In this document: positions 11,000 through 23,844 of the stretch, one piece after another | Layout: every line of letters starts with the position of its first letter | How positions within the stretch are numbered: the stretch's first letter is position 1 | NCBI RefSeq assembly: GCF_000340215.1 | Contig: NW_006921532.1 | Coordinates: 1,777,337 to 1,841,336, forward strand | From: Pseudocercospora fijiensis CIRAD86 | Taxonomy: Eukaryota; Ascomycota; Dothideomycetes; Mycosphaerellales; Mycosphaerellaceae | Direction of reading: 5' to 3' | DNA length: 64,000 bases | Made by a program: the position numbers and the translations under genes | Notes under the pieces: model-generated | The model's input: the letters and a program-made list of their open reading frames with translations, nothing else | Databases searched by the model: none | Told to the model about the DNA's origin: nothing

Positions 11000-13900
11000 T
11001 AGCAATATCGAAACAAACTAAACCTACAATATATACTAAAAACACTTTCCTATAGCATTTTATTTTAACTACTTTATAACAATCGAATAAGCTCTAGCGA
11101 AAGCGAGCATTACGAATTAGCGGAATCTTCGGAATCTAATAATCTACCGGACCCTATTAACGAAGAAATTAGGCGACGACTAGTTATTATAAGCGCTATC
11201 GAACTAGGGGCTATCGAGCCTTCTACGCCCGAGGCCCTCTACAATGTCGTTATAAAGATAATTTAAGGGTAAACTAACCTTCTCCGTTAGAACAGGCGTC
11301 GCCCGCTAGAGCTAGGAAGTAGTAGGAACCCTTTATTCGAAGGGTAGAACGCTACGGCGTACGTAGAACGCTTTAAGGACAACTTAGCCGAGTACGGACT
11401 CGAAGAGGAGTCGGACTAGTATAAGGTCCGGTCCCTTACGAGGACTACTATTACTAAGCTTTACCGAACCCTTAGAACCCTAGTTAGCTACCTAGAAAAG
11501 GACGATAAGTCTAATACCGACTAGGAGGTCTTTAAGTAGGCCTTTATAAGGGAGTATCGGGATCGCGATAGCCGTCGTATAAAAGGCAGTCGTACGTAGC
11601 TTAAGAACCTCTATATAGAGAGGCGCACCGAAGATAACGACCTAAAGGAGTACGTCCGCGAGTTTGTTAAGTTAGCGGACGGCATCGACTAGCAGGACCT
11701 CGAGAATTCTTAGAGAACGAGGCTACTCCTTAAAGGGTTGCCGTAGTCTATAGCTAAGCGTATCTTCCGTCGCTACAAGCTTAGCGAAGCTAATCCCGAG
11801 ACCTTTAGGAAGTACAAAGAGGTCCTAGAGGCTATTAAGGACGACATTAACAGCTCCGCCGATATAAAGAAGTTTATTTACGGCGAGGACCGGAATAACC
11901 TAGCCTAGGTAAGAAACGATACCTCGGGAACTAGAGGGCCTAAGTTTCTTCCTAAATCGTAGAGTAGTCCTAGTACTGTAACTCCTACTATTACTAAGCA
12001 TTCTTAGGACGTTGCGGACTTAGCTAAATCCCTAGCCTAGCTTAACCTTAATACGAAAGTACTATAGCGAGTTAGGGAGGTCTTTAATACTAGTATACTA
12101 AAGGATGTGCTACTAGTCTACTAGGTCTCCGATCCTAACTACCCTAAGGCCCCTTTAGTTAACGTCTACGCTATACGAAAGATCTATTCTAACTTAGATA
12201 GCAAGTGCTAGATATGCGGCGGTTTTAAACATGTTTAATTAGACTACCCTATCTAGAAGGAGCTTCTTAAGAGGAAGCTCGTTATATAAGTAAATAGTCG
12301 GTTCTACTATACCGATACCGGCGACAAGATTGACTTCGAGTAGGATCGTAGAGCCCCGAAGCTGCCTTAACTTAGGAGTCTTCTAGAGAAGAAGTATAGT
12401 AGCAAGATCGAGTTTAAGGACACTAGGAATAGTACTCTCGCCGCTATTGCTAAACGAGAAACTTAGAAGGTTAGGATAAAATAGGTTAAGGAGCGGAGCA
12501 GTAATAGTACTACTAAGCCTATTAAAGTTAACTTTGTGTCTTAGGACCCGGACGCAGTTACTAATGTTTACGCGGTTACTAAGAACAGTGTAGATGTCTA
12601 CGCTACTATAAGGTCCTAAACCTAGTCCTAGGGTAAGGGCAAGAGCCCGTAGAACCCTACCCGCCCTAGTGCGGCAGCCCCTACTAGGATACTTAAGAAG
12701 CAGGTAGCTAATAAGGCTAAGAAATAGCGAGAATTAGTCGCTAAGACTAAGACACTCTAGATAGCCGAAGACTGTACAACCCGAGCTAGTATAGCCTCTC
12801 CGGAGGTCCTAGAGACTCCGGATATCGATATAGAGGATGCTACTACCGACCTTAGTAGTACCCTAGGCCTAGCTAACCCGCCGGCCTATAAACGAAAGTT
12901 AGCCGACCTAAAGAGCTTTCGCTTTAATAGGTATATAAAGAAGTATAGTACCGGGCCTACTAACTCTTATAATATAAAGGCAAATGCTCTCTTCTAGGCT
13001 TCATAGTTCCTAGACCTTAAGTCTAATGTGTCTATAGGGGAGCTTCTAGTATACGGTTTGCCTACTAACCTGTTCTAGAGCCGGATTCCTAACGATGCTA
13101 CCTTTATAAAAGACCTTATAGCCCTCTAACGCAAACAGGGGCGAGAGGACTATATCGACGTCTCTTCCCTATAGTTCCTTCCTAAATTTTTAGGGGCCTA
13201 GGAGTTAGTAGAAGGCGAATTAGTAACCTACGAGAGCTAGGAGACTATCGATAATGCTAACGAAGAGGGGATTAAGGAGATAGGCCGAGGGGTTAATAAT
13301 AATGCCGACCCTGCTTCGGTTTTAGTTTCTATTAAGGCTGTCCGATTTACTAGCTAACAAATCGGTCGAGTAGGACCTCCTCGACCTAAGGAACTTTACT
13401 CTATCCCTAATAATATAGACCTTTCCGTAGTTACCCGTTCCTTTGCTATCGTTCCTACTATCTATATTTAAGTTACTATCGGAAGCTATAGTTAGCAGTT
13501 GCTAGCAATGCTTAATAATAGTTCAGAGTTACTTATTATAAGTAAGCGCTAGGCTAAACAGCTCCGACTGCTAATAAACAGAGATATTTCCCTTAGTATA
13601 TAGGGAGTAAATAGGGAGGTTGCGCTAGTAGGTGCCTACTATAATGTTATAGTAGACGCTTTTAGTATATACTTTTCCTTTACCTTCTAGATTGCTGCTA
13701 ACCCGAACACGCTAATTATTCTAGGTCGTTTATAGTCTCGTATAACCCGGGGTATCTAGCGTAACTACGACGATAGCTCCTAGGAAGGAACTATCGCTAA
13801 CTAGAAGGGCAACTAAGTCGTATTTACTAGTTATGTCGGAAACACTAGCTATAAGTCCTACGAGGATATCCTTGCTACTTCTAAGCGCTCTTCGGGAAAC

Positions 13901-14163
13901 GCTATAGCGCGGTTATAAGACCGGCAATCTACGCTATAAGTTAATATAGCTTAAATAGGTTATATCTAGAGGTGCGCTGCTCTATATAATAAGGCTAGTT
14001 TCTAGGCTCTATACTAAGGAGACGAATGCTCGAAGCGACAGCGAGTATAATAGTGTAACGACTACCTAGTATACGAATCTCGGTAATAATGCTATCGTAG
14101 GTATCGCCGCCGGAAGCGGATCTACCCGAGCCCGAATCCGAACTAACTAATTAGAGCGCCGAG
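11000..14163 (+). pseudogene. Element 2 gag-protease, RIP-inactivated
   Basis: Reading frame 2 throughout. Gag shows TAYVERFKDNLAEYGLEEE and LKEYVREFVKLADGID. A CCHC knuckle starting at 12206 keeps the first two cysteines and the histidine; the last cysteine is now tyrosine. A retropepsin-like segment follows (LLAMLNNSSELLII near 13.5 kb, LIILGR near 13.7 kb). Numerous TAG/TAA stops sit where Gln or Trp are expected. The frame ends at the palindrome at 14164, and pol begins in frame 1. Confidence 0.7.
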
Positions 14164-14190
14164 CTAATACTACCCCGGGGGTGTTATTAG
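14164..14190. repeat. 27-nt near-palindrome, copy 3 (gag-pro/pol junction)
   Basis: CTAATACTACCCC, one base, GGGGTGTTATTAG (11 of 13 pairs). It lies where the coding frame changes from 2 (gag-protease) to 1 (pol). In frame 2 the triplet at motif positions 2-4 is TAA. Confidence 0.75.
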
Positions 14191-17100
14191 GAATCTAACG
14201 TTTTCGCCGGAATTATAAATTAGGATTACTAGCTATATACCTACCGACTTAAGGAGACTTCTAATAAAGTTTACGCGCTGTTCTATTACGCTAATCTCCG
14301 GGCCTAACGTTAAAGAGAGAGGGCTCGGGTATTACGAGCGGTTAGTATATATACCCTATATAAGAGGGTAGCTAATAAGATTAAGCCTGTAAAGGGTAGC
14401 GTGTATATAACTAATAGGTTTAATCCTAGCGGAAATCCTAACTAGCGACAAAAGTACCTTAACCGCGAAGCGATATTAATACCTAGGGATAGTCTATACG
14501 ACTAGAGGTATATTACTAAAAAGTTCTCCGCTATTCCTAGGGGATCGAGGCTAACGCCGGAGAGACTAGCGAACATTAAACCTAGTATCGAGCTTTCGGA
14601 TCTTGAACTAGATTTGCTATACGAGCTTCTATATAACCGCGAAGCCGTATTAGTATATAACTTTACGTATCTAGGTAGGATCAACCCGGAGGTTACCCCT
14701 TTATAGAGGATTCGAACGATCGAGTATAAGCCTTAGGCTTACCTAGGGTTCAAGCTAAACCTAAGCCTAAGAGGTATAGTTAAGGATATAATACGGCAGC
14801 GTATAAAGGCTAGTACCTTAGAGCCTTCCTATGCCTCGTATCGCAACCTATACTTCCTAGTTTAGAAGAAGACAGCTCCTAGGGAACTAAAGAAGTACCG
14901 TCTAATTAACGCTATACAAAAGTTTAACGCGGTTACGATTAGAGATGCTAACCTCCCTCCGGAGACTAATAGGTTCTCGGAAGCTTTTACTAACTGTATT
15001 ATAGCCTTACTAGTTAATGTTTTCTCGGGCTACGACTAGATCCCTCTCTACCCTAATAGCCGGGACCTTACTAGTTTTAAGATACCTCTTAGGCTATATA
15101 GATAAACTACCCTTCCCTAAGGGGCAACTAACTCCGTAGCCTAGTTTGTTCGCATTATAAACTAAGTCCTCGCGGCCTATATCTCCTATATAGCGATGCC
15201 TTTCCTCGACGATATCGGCATTAAGGGCCCTAAAACTAGGTACGATAATAAAGAAGTAGAGCCTAGCATCCGTAGGTTCTTTCTCGAATACATTTAGAAC
15301 CTCGATAGCGTCCTCTACGACCTAGAGCGAGCTAACCTAACGGTGTATAGGGAGAAGCTTTAGCTCCTATATAAACGAATAAACATTGTCGGGTTTGTAA
15401 CTAATAAGAACGGCCGCTATCCTAACAATATACGGGTCCTAAAGATTGTTTCCTAGCTAGACCCTACCTATTAGAAAGATGTCCGGATCTAGCTTAGAGT
15501 AGTCTCCTACTTCCGTATCTAGGTCGAAAACTTTGCGTTAGTATACAAGCCTCTATACGCCTTGCTTAAGAAGAATATAGAGTTTGTATAGACCTCCGTT
15601 TACTAAGCCGCTAAGGACAAGGTTACTAAGGCGCTTGTTAGCGCGCCTACGCTTACCTCTATTAACTACTCGGAAGGCGTAGGTCTACTAATTATTGCTA
15701 TCGACTCGAGCGGGGAAGGCTACGGCGAGATACTAATATAGTATAATCGTAAGGAGCCCTCCTTACGTTACCCTGTCCGGTACGAGTCCGGTCTATAGAA
15801 ACCTATCGAGACCTAATACGATACTAGCAAGCGAGAGTGCCTTAGTATCTATAAGGCTCTTAAGAAGTTCCGACCTTAGCTTTTTAGAGTATTCTTTCGC
15901 CTAGAAGTCGACGCTTAGACGCTAGTCTATTAACTTAACCGTATAGCCTCTAACCTGCCTAACTCTGCGATAGCTCGGTAGGTTACCTAGATCTATTTGT
16001 TTAATTTCGACGTCTTCTATATTCCTAGTAAGAAGCATACTAGACCGGATAGCCTTTCTAGAAGGCCTACTATAAAAGAGGACATTGCCGAGATAATAGA
16101 AGAAGAGGATATCGACGCGGTTATTAACCGCACCTTCTTTACTGCCTTCTATATTAATGCTATACCGGTAATTACTAGGCCTACTACCGACGACTAACCT
16201 AGTAACTAGCCTAACGAAGACCCTACTACTAACGACGAGAGCTAGGACGATACTAAGGCGGGCGAACTAGGCAGGGATAATATCCTTAATAGAGTCTACT
16301 CCGACGACTCCTATAATATCGCCTACTTCCTTACCTATACGAAGAGAGCTCCCGGTCTATTAAAGAGTTAATACCGTCGTATTATTCGCTATTCTCGAAG
16401 GTTCTTTATTAAGGATTGCATCCTTTAGCGATAGGCTATAGTTAATGCACCGCTCTAGCGTATTATTAACGATCTAGTAGCCCGATAAGAAATCCTTCGT
16501 TCCGTTTACGATAAGCTCGGCTACTAGGCGGTAGAGGGCACCTTCGATGTCCTTCGTCGTCGGTACTAGTAAGACGGCGTATAGGCCGATGTCTCCCGCT
16601 ACTATAAGAGCTATCCTAAGTGCAACTTTAGGAATAGCTACCGGCGTCTAGGAGAGCTACGTATCCCTACTACCTAGTTAGTTAGGGAGCGGTAGTATAG
16701 CGATAGGGTCTATCTTAGCTATAATAATAGCCTATATATTATTTGAGAGGGTCTTTCTCGATAGCCGGAGGCCTATTATTTCTACAAAGGTTACGGTGCT
16801 ATTAATGCCCGTAATATAGCTACCTTCCTGTTTAAGGATCTGTTTTGCCGCTAGGGAACACCTTACGAGGTTATCTTAGACAATACTACGAATAATATAG
16901 CTAAGGAGGTTTAAGCGCTACTTGTTTCGTATAGGGCGAAAAACGTTCGTATCTCCCCGTACTATCCCTAATCGAATGCTATTATTAAGCGCGGCTATCG
17001 GTCGTTAATTAATGCCCTATCTAAGATAACTAATAGTAGCGATAGATTAGTTCCTATTTCTACCCGCGTCCTAGCCCTTCTCTAGGCGGACCGAACTACT

Positions 17101-17255
17101 ATTATCGATACGACTAGACTTATACCGGCGGAACTTATAATTAGGAGGGACGCCGTTCTTCCTATTAAATTGTCCTACCGTATGTACGGCGTTTACGATT
17201 AGGGGTCTGTTCGAACTAGAGTAGATCTTCTTGCCCTACGGGCTAAGGCTCTTAA
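14191..17255 (+). pseudogene. Element 2 pol, 5' part (RT, RNase H, integrase)
   Basis: Frame 1. The reverse transcriptase starts near LDLLYELLYNREAV and YLGFKLNLSL. The catalytic box reads FLDD at 15202-15213, intact. RNase H follows (IAIDSSGEGYGEIL near 15.69 kb). The tether VFYIPSKKHTRPDSLSRRP at about 16.02 kb is the usual end of gypsy RNase H. Integrase shows YRRLGELRIP, FYKGYGAINARNIATFLFKD and a KRGYRSL motif. It is interrupted at 17255 by element 3 and resumes at 37427. Confidence 0.8.
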
Positions 17256-17443
17256 TGCTAGGCATACGGTTATAGTACGAAGGTATCGTAACGGTTATAC
17301 GGTACAAAAGTTAATGTCTTCTCTAAGGTGCCGCGAGGCAAGCTATCTATATAATAGTCCTACTATTAGTAGCAATAGCGACTATAGCGGTCGATAGTAA
17401 CCGCTACCTACTATCGTATATATAATAGTATTATATCGTAACA
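17256..17443 (-). repeat. Element 3 3' LTR (188 bp)
   Basis: Pairs with 37234-37421. All differences I see between the copies are C/T or G/A at CA/TG sites, for example CATACGG against CACACGG. Confidence 0.9.
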
Positions 17444-17599
17444 GCCTCCCTTTCTATAAAAAAGGTCGGTACTGTCTATAGTGTCCTAAAACAAAGGTCC
17501 TTAGCAGGCCGCACCGTAGGAAGGTTTAAGGCAAAAGAGCGTAATAGCGTCGCATAAAGGCTAAGCCTAAATAGTATACTAGAACGGTAATACTAGGTA

Positions 17600-20500
17600 T
17601 AGAATCGTATCTCTCTAGTAATAACTACGTCGGTCTTATACTTGCTTATTACGACGGTTACGAAGAGCGTCGCATAAGCTAGTCGGTATAGTCTAAACCG
17701 CCTTTAGCTACGGCTAAGGCGCGACGGTCTTTATAGTCTTATTATCGGATAGCGAGGTATTAACTGCGTCCGCTATAGTAGTAGCGCGGTCTAACTAATC
17801 GACAGGGATGTTAGGGAAGTCGGCACCTAGCAATAGTAGCGTATCGGCGTCGCGTATAGCACTATATAGCTTAAAGTAGTCGGTTATCTATACGTTAAGC
17901 TTTGCGATCTTATCCTTAGTAGCATTGCCTTATACGCCGCCGAGCAGCTTAAAAGCGTCCTCGTTAATTAGGTATAGTATAGGGATTGCCTATTACGGCG
18001 CGACGCGCAAGAAATCGTAGTAAAGATAGGTTAGCGATAGCGTAAGCGACTCCTTTAAGACTATAGTAGAAAGACGATACTACTAGGCTATCTAGCGCTT
18101 AGTTGCTTCGCGAATCTGCGCCTTAGCTAGCATCTATTATAGCTAGTATACCTCGATTGCTACTAACTCGGACTAGCGCATATAGTAGAGAGCTTGTAAA
18201 TTAAGCGTACGTATACTAATTGCCGTCGCATTATATTAGTATTGTCTGTAGGCGCCTATAGTGTTTTCCTATAGGGCGGGCAAAGGTAGCAAGCGTATCG
18301 GAAGCGATAGGAGCTTGTACTACAGCTGCGCAACCGTATTGTTAGGCAGTAGTAGCTAAGCCGCAACTAGAGCCTTCGTAGGCGTAGAGAATAGGTTAGA
18401 TAGTAGCGGCATCTTCGACGGTAGGCGAGGCGCTAAGAACGGGCTAGCGGTTAGCTTCTAGCGAGTATTTAACTTAGTCGATAGTAACGCGCGCGAGGAA
18501 TTTAGCTAGATCGCCTTAGTTAGCGGGGCAACCGGCTTAGCCCGAGTCGCGAGCTCTAGAGGGATGATTTTGCCGAAAAGGTACGCGTTAGTAAGGTCGG
18601 TCTCGTCTAGCGAGTAGTCGGGTAACGGTACTAGGAATATACCTATAGGATCCTAAGTATAGTCGATGTTATACTACTAGTAATTCTTATTCGTTACTAT
18701 CTTATCGTACTTAAAAATAGTATTGCCCTATATAATACGCTCTTAGACGCCTAAAGGATCGAAGACTAGATCGGTAGAGGCCGTCTTCGGCAAATTATAG
18801 AACTATAGCATTAGCGCGGGCTCTAATCTATTAGGGATAGCGCCGTCCTTAAGCGTCTAGATATAGGCAATAAAGGTAGATAAGGCGTATACCGGATCGA
18901 TCTAAGTTAGCTAGCAGACTAGGCTAAAGTCTACTAGGCATTAACGGTTAAGGAGTAGTAGAGGCATACCTTTGCCCTTATTAGCGGTATAGGTACCGTT
19001 CTAGTAGCGACCGCTACTAGTAAGCTAAGCGTACTATTCCGTATGCGACGTATTAGTAGCCTTAGTATCCGCAAGCGCCTTATTAGTATAGAGGGCGGAT
19101 ATATAGCCCTCGCCGCGAAGCGTATATACGTTACGGACTGTAATATACCGCTAGATATAAGCGACGACGTCCTAGGTAATAGCTAGGCGACCTAGGTTAC
19201 GACAGTATAGGTAGGGCAGACTACTAGAATTAAGGGACGACTCGTACTACTTATAGAGCTATATAGCCGACTAGGCACTAAGTTCTATACCGATTAGTAG
19301 TAGCTAAACTATATAGTCCTTAAGCTAGGAGTCTAGTAGAGGTAGGCGCACTATCGAGAGTCGTCCGGTAGCTACTATCTATAAGAATTAGACTTCGCTG
19401 TAGGTAGTTAGGTCGATCTTATAATGCTTCGTCGCTCCGACGTATTCGCTAATAGGTCGCTTGCCCGTCTTTAGGTATTCCTTACCGTAGTTACGGTAGG
19501 ATACGTCCTTACCGTTCTCGCTACGCTTATATAGGACTAGGTAACCGCCTACTATAATACTATCGCAATGTTCTTTTAGGACGAAGCGGTAGAACTACTC
19601 TTATATAAGGTCGACCGTCTATAGGAAGTATAAGATAGCGCGTACTATAAGACCGACGGCTCTATTGCGGATTAGAGACAGTACTAGCTAGAATCGTAGG
19701 TCGCTAGTATAGGTACTTAAGCTAAGGAAGTTCTCGCGTAAGCGGGTAATATTTGCTAGGAGTCGGTGCTATAACTTCGCGTAGTAGAAAGTAATAGTTA
19801 GCAGAAAATTCGTATCGAGGTTAGCTAGGTTAGGAAGCTCCTTTAATTCGCCCGCCGTTATAAGCGCTACGTACTCGCTAAAGCGAATCGCGTAAATCTC
19901 CTACTACGTATCGTAACCGTCCGAGTAGAGGTCGGTCCTAAAGATAGAGTATTTATAGGCGAGATCGTCGTTTACAATTCGGAAGGAGTACGGTTACGTA
20001 AAGAGTAGGTTTTCAAAATCGGTAACTAGCTTGCCTATATACTAATGCAATTCGCGTAGAATCTAGAAGCGCCGATCGCTAGCTATAAGGTACAGATAAT
20101 ATAGGTAATGCTAAAGCCTTACTAAATAGTGTTCGACTATTCGCTTATATAGACGTAGGCGAAAAAGATTAGGCAGCCGACCGTTAGCGTCCTTAGCGTA
20201 AGCGTTACGTACGAGCTTCGCGGCCTAGATAAAGCGTACGTCTCTATTCTTATTACGCTCTATAGGATTAGCGGCGATTAGCGCATCGACTTTCTTATTA
20301 TAGTCCTTATACTCTACGTACTACCGGATTGTAGCTTATTCGGGCGTCTCGTTAGCGCGAAGGAGACGCTTATTAATTAAAGTCTAGCGCGCGCGCTAGC
20401 CTCGAAGCCGCTACTACTCGAACTTAAGTTCTTTAGGGGATAGGACCGGAGGTTCCTTAAAAACCGACTCGATCGGAGTAGCTAGGAGCTTAGGAGGAGC

Positions 20501-22147
20501 TAGTACGGGCGCTTATAGCGAGCCGTTACTCGGCGCCTATATTAGGGAGGCAGTTACCTATAGTAGCGGTAAATTAGGAAGTATACGCGCTAGCGGAGAT
20601 AGTAATTCTAGTAAAGCCGGTCGATTTGCGGGTATTATTAACGGTAGTGCCGATTCTAAAGCCGAAGGCGTATTAAGAGGCTACGCGCTAACGGGATTAA
20701 TCGGGCCGCTTTCTGTACCGTTAGCCGGGCTACTAGACGCGTAGGCAGCGGCGTCTCGGTAAAAGGTAAAGAAGCCCGGTACGATGTCCTATAGCTTCTT
20801 AGCTTCTAGGATCTCGACCTATAACGCTTTGCCCTTCTAAACAAACTCCTATTTACTTAAATAGTGCGGCGGAGGGTCGTCGTTATCGATAAAGTAGTCG
20901 GCTATAGCCTTATAGAGCGCTCGGCCTGTCTATCGGCCCTCGCCTAGTAACGCCTTCGCTAGCTCCGCTAACTATTTCTTCTTCGTAGTAAGCGCCGTAA
21001 CCGTCTATATAAACGACTTCCTATCGAAAACGTAATCTAGATTAACTACCGCGATAACCGCCGGTACGTAATATTTTAGAAAGGAAAATCGTCTAATATT
21101 AGAGAGCGGATAGTCTAGATTCGGAAGCACTATCGATAGGCTAGTAATAGTCTAACGCTATATAGTACCAAACTCGCTACCTAGCGTCCCCTACGATTAT
21201 AGGCGAGCTATTACCTCGAGTAAGTCGAAATCGGATCTGTCTATATTATTAGCCAGGGGCAACGGTACTAAGCTCGCTATTAGCGTATCGTTAATGCGAC
21301 TACGGCCTAAGAATAACGGTGCGTATCGCTATAATAGTTGTCGGCCGGAGTCCGTTAATACGTAGTACAATTCTATATCTAATCCGTCTTCGGTAAACAT
21401 TAGGAAAGGCCGTATATATCTATTCTTAGTAGCGTAGCTTAATACCGCCTAAACCTCGCCGGTGCTTAAACTACCGTTAGTAGAAATAAGCGATAGCGCC
21501 TTACGAAAGGTCTATCGAAGATTGCCTTCCGCCGTAGCGAGGATCGTAAAGCCCTCTAACGTCTACGCTAGGTTAATACCGTATTCCTCTAGTCGCGTTT
21601 ATTACGGGTTAAGCGTAGCGTTATCTATCTCTCTATAATACTTGCCGATCTAATCCGCTATTGCGTCTTCTCTACCTACCGAATCCTTTATCGAGTTCTC
21701 TATATCCTCTAGCTTAGGCGTAGCTATATATATCTCGACCGTAGCGCTAGGCGCTATATTCTTTCCGTTCGTTATATTCTTAAGCTTAGCCGCGAGCGTA
21801 GGAATCTCGATCGAGGTATCTAAGGCTACATCCTCTCTACTCGTTACGGCCCTAGGCTCCGGCGCGGCTATACGATTCTCGACTGTTTCGTCTAATACTA
21901 TATCCTCCTTATCCGTTATATTCTCTAGCTCCGACGTAGCCGGGCGACTCTCGACCGTAGTATCTAATACTGCATTCGCCTCGTCCGTTAGGTCCTCTAG
22001 CTTAGGCGCGGCCGTATAATTCTTAACCGTAGTATCTAATACTATATCCTTATTACTTGCCTTACTCTCTAGCTTAGGTATAGGCGTCGAGCCGGTAACA
22101 AACAAGGACTATCCGGCCGATCCTAGACCGTCTAATAGTAGCGGTTC
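17600..22147 (-). pseudogene. Element 3 accessory ORF, 3' part (unrecognised)
   Basis: A single minus-strand reading frame runs for about 4.5 kb with only TAG/TAA interruptions, downstream of pol. It is protein-like throughout, e.g. LLLLGADFPNIP, VDLI-EQFYRFVLKEHC, VSYRNYGKEYLKTG. It opens with tandem 24-residue acidic repeats (21722-22084). I recognise no domain. The frame is continuous with 29138 upward once element 4 is removed (INAPYG|EPLLLDG). An env-like or host-derived function cannot be judged by eye. Confidence 0.55.
21722..22084 (-). repeat. Five tandem 72-bp (24-residue) coding repeats
   Basis: Minus-strand units follow the pattern PKLE-(D/N)-(I/L)-T-(D/N)-x4-VLDTTVE-x3-A. A CTCTAGCTTAGG-like core recurs every 72 bp near 21707, 21998 and 22070, with more diverged copies between. 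The stretch survives as a 151-codon open frame, the longest in the RIP block, because its codons contain few CA or TG steps. Confidence 0.75.
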
Positions 22148-22455
22148 TATAAGAAAATAGGTATATAGCAACGTATAGAACACCCTCTACTAATCGCCGT
22201 AGTAGAAAGTAGAACTAAACCGTGCCTTTTTTAGAATAGGGCAGAGCGACTACTATTAACTAGGCCTAGTATAGATAGTATATCTACCGTGCCGGCTACC
22301 GAGTATATTCGTACGAGTAATCGAGTATTACGCGCATACGCTAAGCAAGCTTATCGCTAGCGCGGCTGCATCGTACTGTACGTAATAATATTATATAATT
22401 GTTATATAGGCTTGCTAAGGTAGGACAGGAGACTTTACTTACTTAGGTTCTTATA
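22148..22455 (-). repeat. Element 4 3' LTR (308 bp)
   Basis: Same length as 28825-29132, differing by transitions only where I compared them, such as AGTATAGATAGTAT against AGCACGGATAGCAT. Confidence 0.9.
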
Positions 22456-22877
22456 ATTATCTCCTTCCCCCGGTATAGCTATCCTAGCTATAGGGTAATA
22501 TAGTAAATTATACTATTTCTCTTACTCTGCGCTACACTTACGCGTCTTATACGCACTTGTCGCTAGGCTATAGTTGCTAGGCACGTTATGATTTGCCTCG
22601 TAGTTGCTTATTTGTTTATAGATTTAAAGCGCGGCTGCTTCTAGCACTAACTAGAAGTTACTTAAATTTCTAAGAACGCGGTAGCTACGCGAGAACGTAA
22701 GCTGTCCGAAAGCGAGGCGAGTATTTAAAGCATTCGAAGCCCGCCTAAAAACTTCTTCTTTTTCTAAGCGCTCCGAATATCCCCCGCCTACGCCCCCTCT
22801 ACTCTGCCCTCGCGCTCCCCTAGCATTACTTAAAGATTTTTCTTTTTTAAACATCTATCTAAAAAAACATTACTAGT

Positions 22878-23745
22878 ATGTCTATCCCTTCGCGTGCCTC
22901 TAGTAAGCGCGCCGTAGGCGCGCCGCCCTCGATACCTACTACGCCTACCTAGCGCCTACTAAAAGTCCTAGAGGGCTGCACTCGTTACTTTAGGTATATA
23001 ACGGCTAACGGTACGTTTTCTCGCTACTTGCTACGCGTACGCGCTTCGCAACTAACTCGCTTTAGATAACCTATCTAAGCTCTATATAGGCGGTAACATA
23101 GACCCTACTACTAAGCGCAACTGCGATCGCTACTATAGTAGCTACTATACCTATACTCCTATTACGGTACGCGCGCTAGTGTCGCTACTAGCCCGCATCC
23201 GCGCCGCGCGACCTTTACGATCTAGACGGCTACGACTCTCTAGAGGAGTCTAACGAGGCCTTAGAGGCACTCTAGGCTAACCTAGACGCCGTAGTCGCAC
23301 GTAGGTTTCTTATACGCTCCGCTTACGCTTCGTATACTAACCTCGATATTAGTTATCCTATCTACGCTCGATGCCTTCTATATTAACAAGAATAAGGTAA
23401 CCCTAGGCGGTAAAGCCCTAGCCCGTAAGGGGGCCGCTAGCGGGTCCCTTACGGATGTTAACCTATTAGGTGCCCTTAAGAACATCGGTACTAACTTAGC
23501 TAGTTTAGTAGAGATTAGTCGTTAGGTATAGTTTTTCCTATAGCCTCGTTTTACTTGCGCTTCGTATACTAACCGTACTAGAACCTCGCTTAGCGCGTCG
23601 GCGCTAACGCCGTCGCCGCTATCGATGCCGCTATAGGTATCGAGTAGGAGGAGTCTAAGGAGGAGTCTAAGGATAAGTAGGGTAGGCGGCTCGCCGTCGG
23701 CGCGCCTACGCAGCGCCTTCTTTATATATACTAGGCTAATAGGCC
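22878..23745 (+). pseudogene. ORF antisense to element 4 pol (unrecognised)
   Basis: Plus-strand reading begins with ATG at 22878 (MSIPSRASSKRAVGAPPSIP). It continues as protein-like segments (YDSLEESNEALEALQANLD; GSLTDVNLLGALKNIGTNLA) broken by RIP stops and apparent frame changes, perhaps introns. It lies between the chromodomain end and the 3' LTR, convergent with pol. No domain recognised. Confidence 0.45.
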
Positions 23746-23844
23746 TTTTTTAGTAGCGAAACGAGCACGTGTCTACTATTTTTTCTTAAGTTTTATTTTC
23801 TTTTGTTTTAATTACTGCCTACGCTTACGCTTCGCTTAAGCTTC

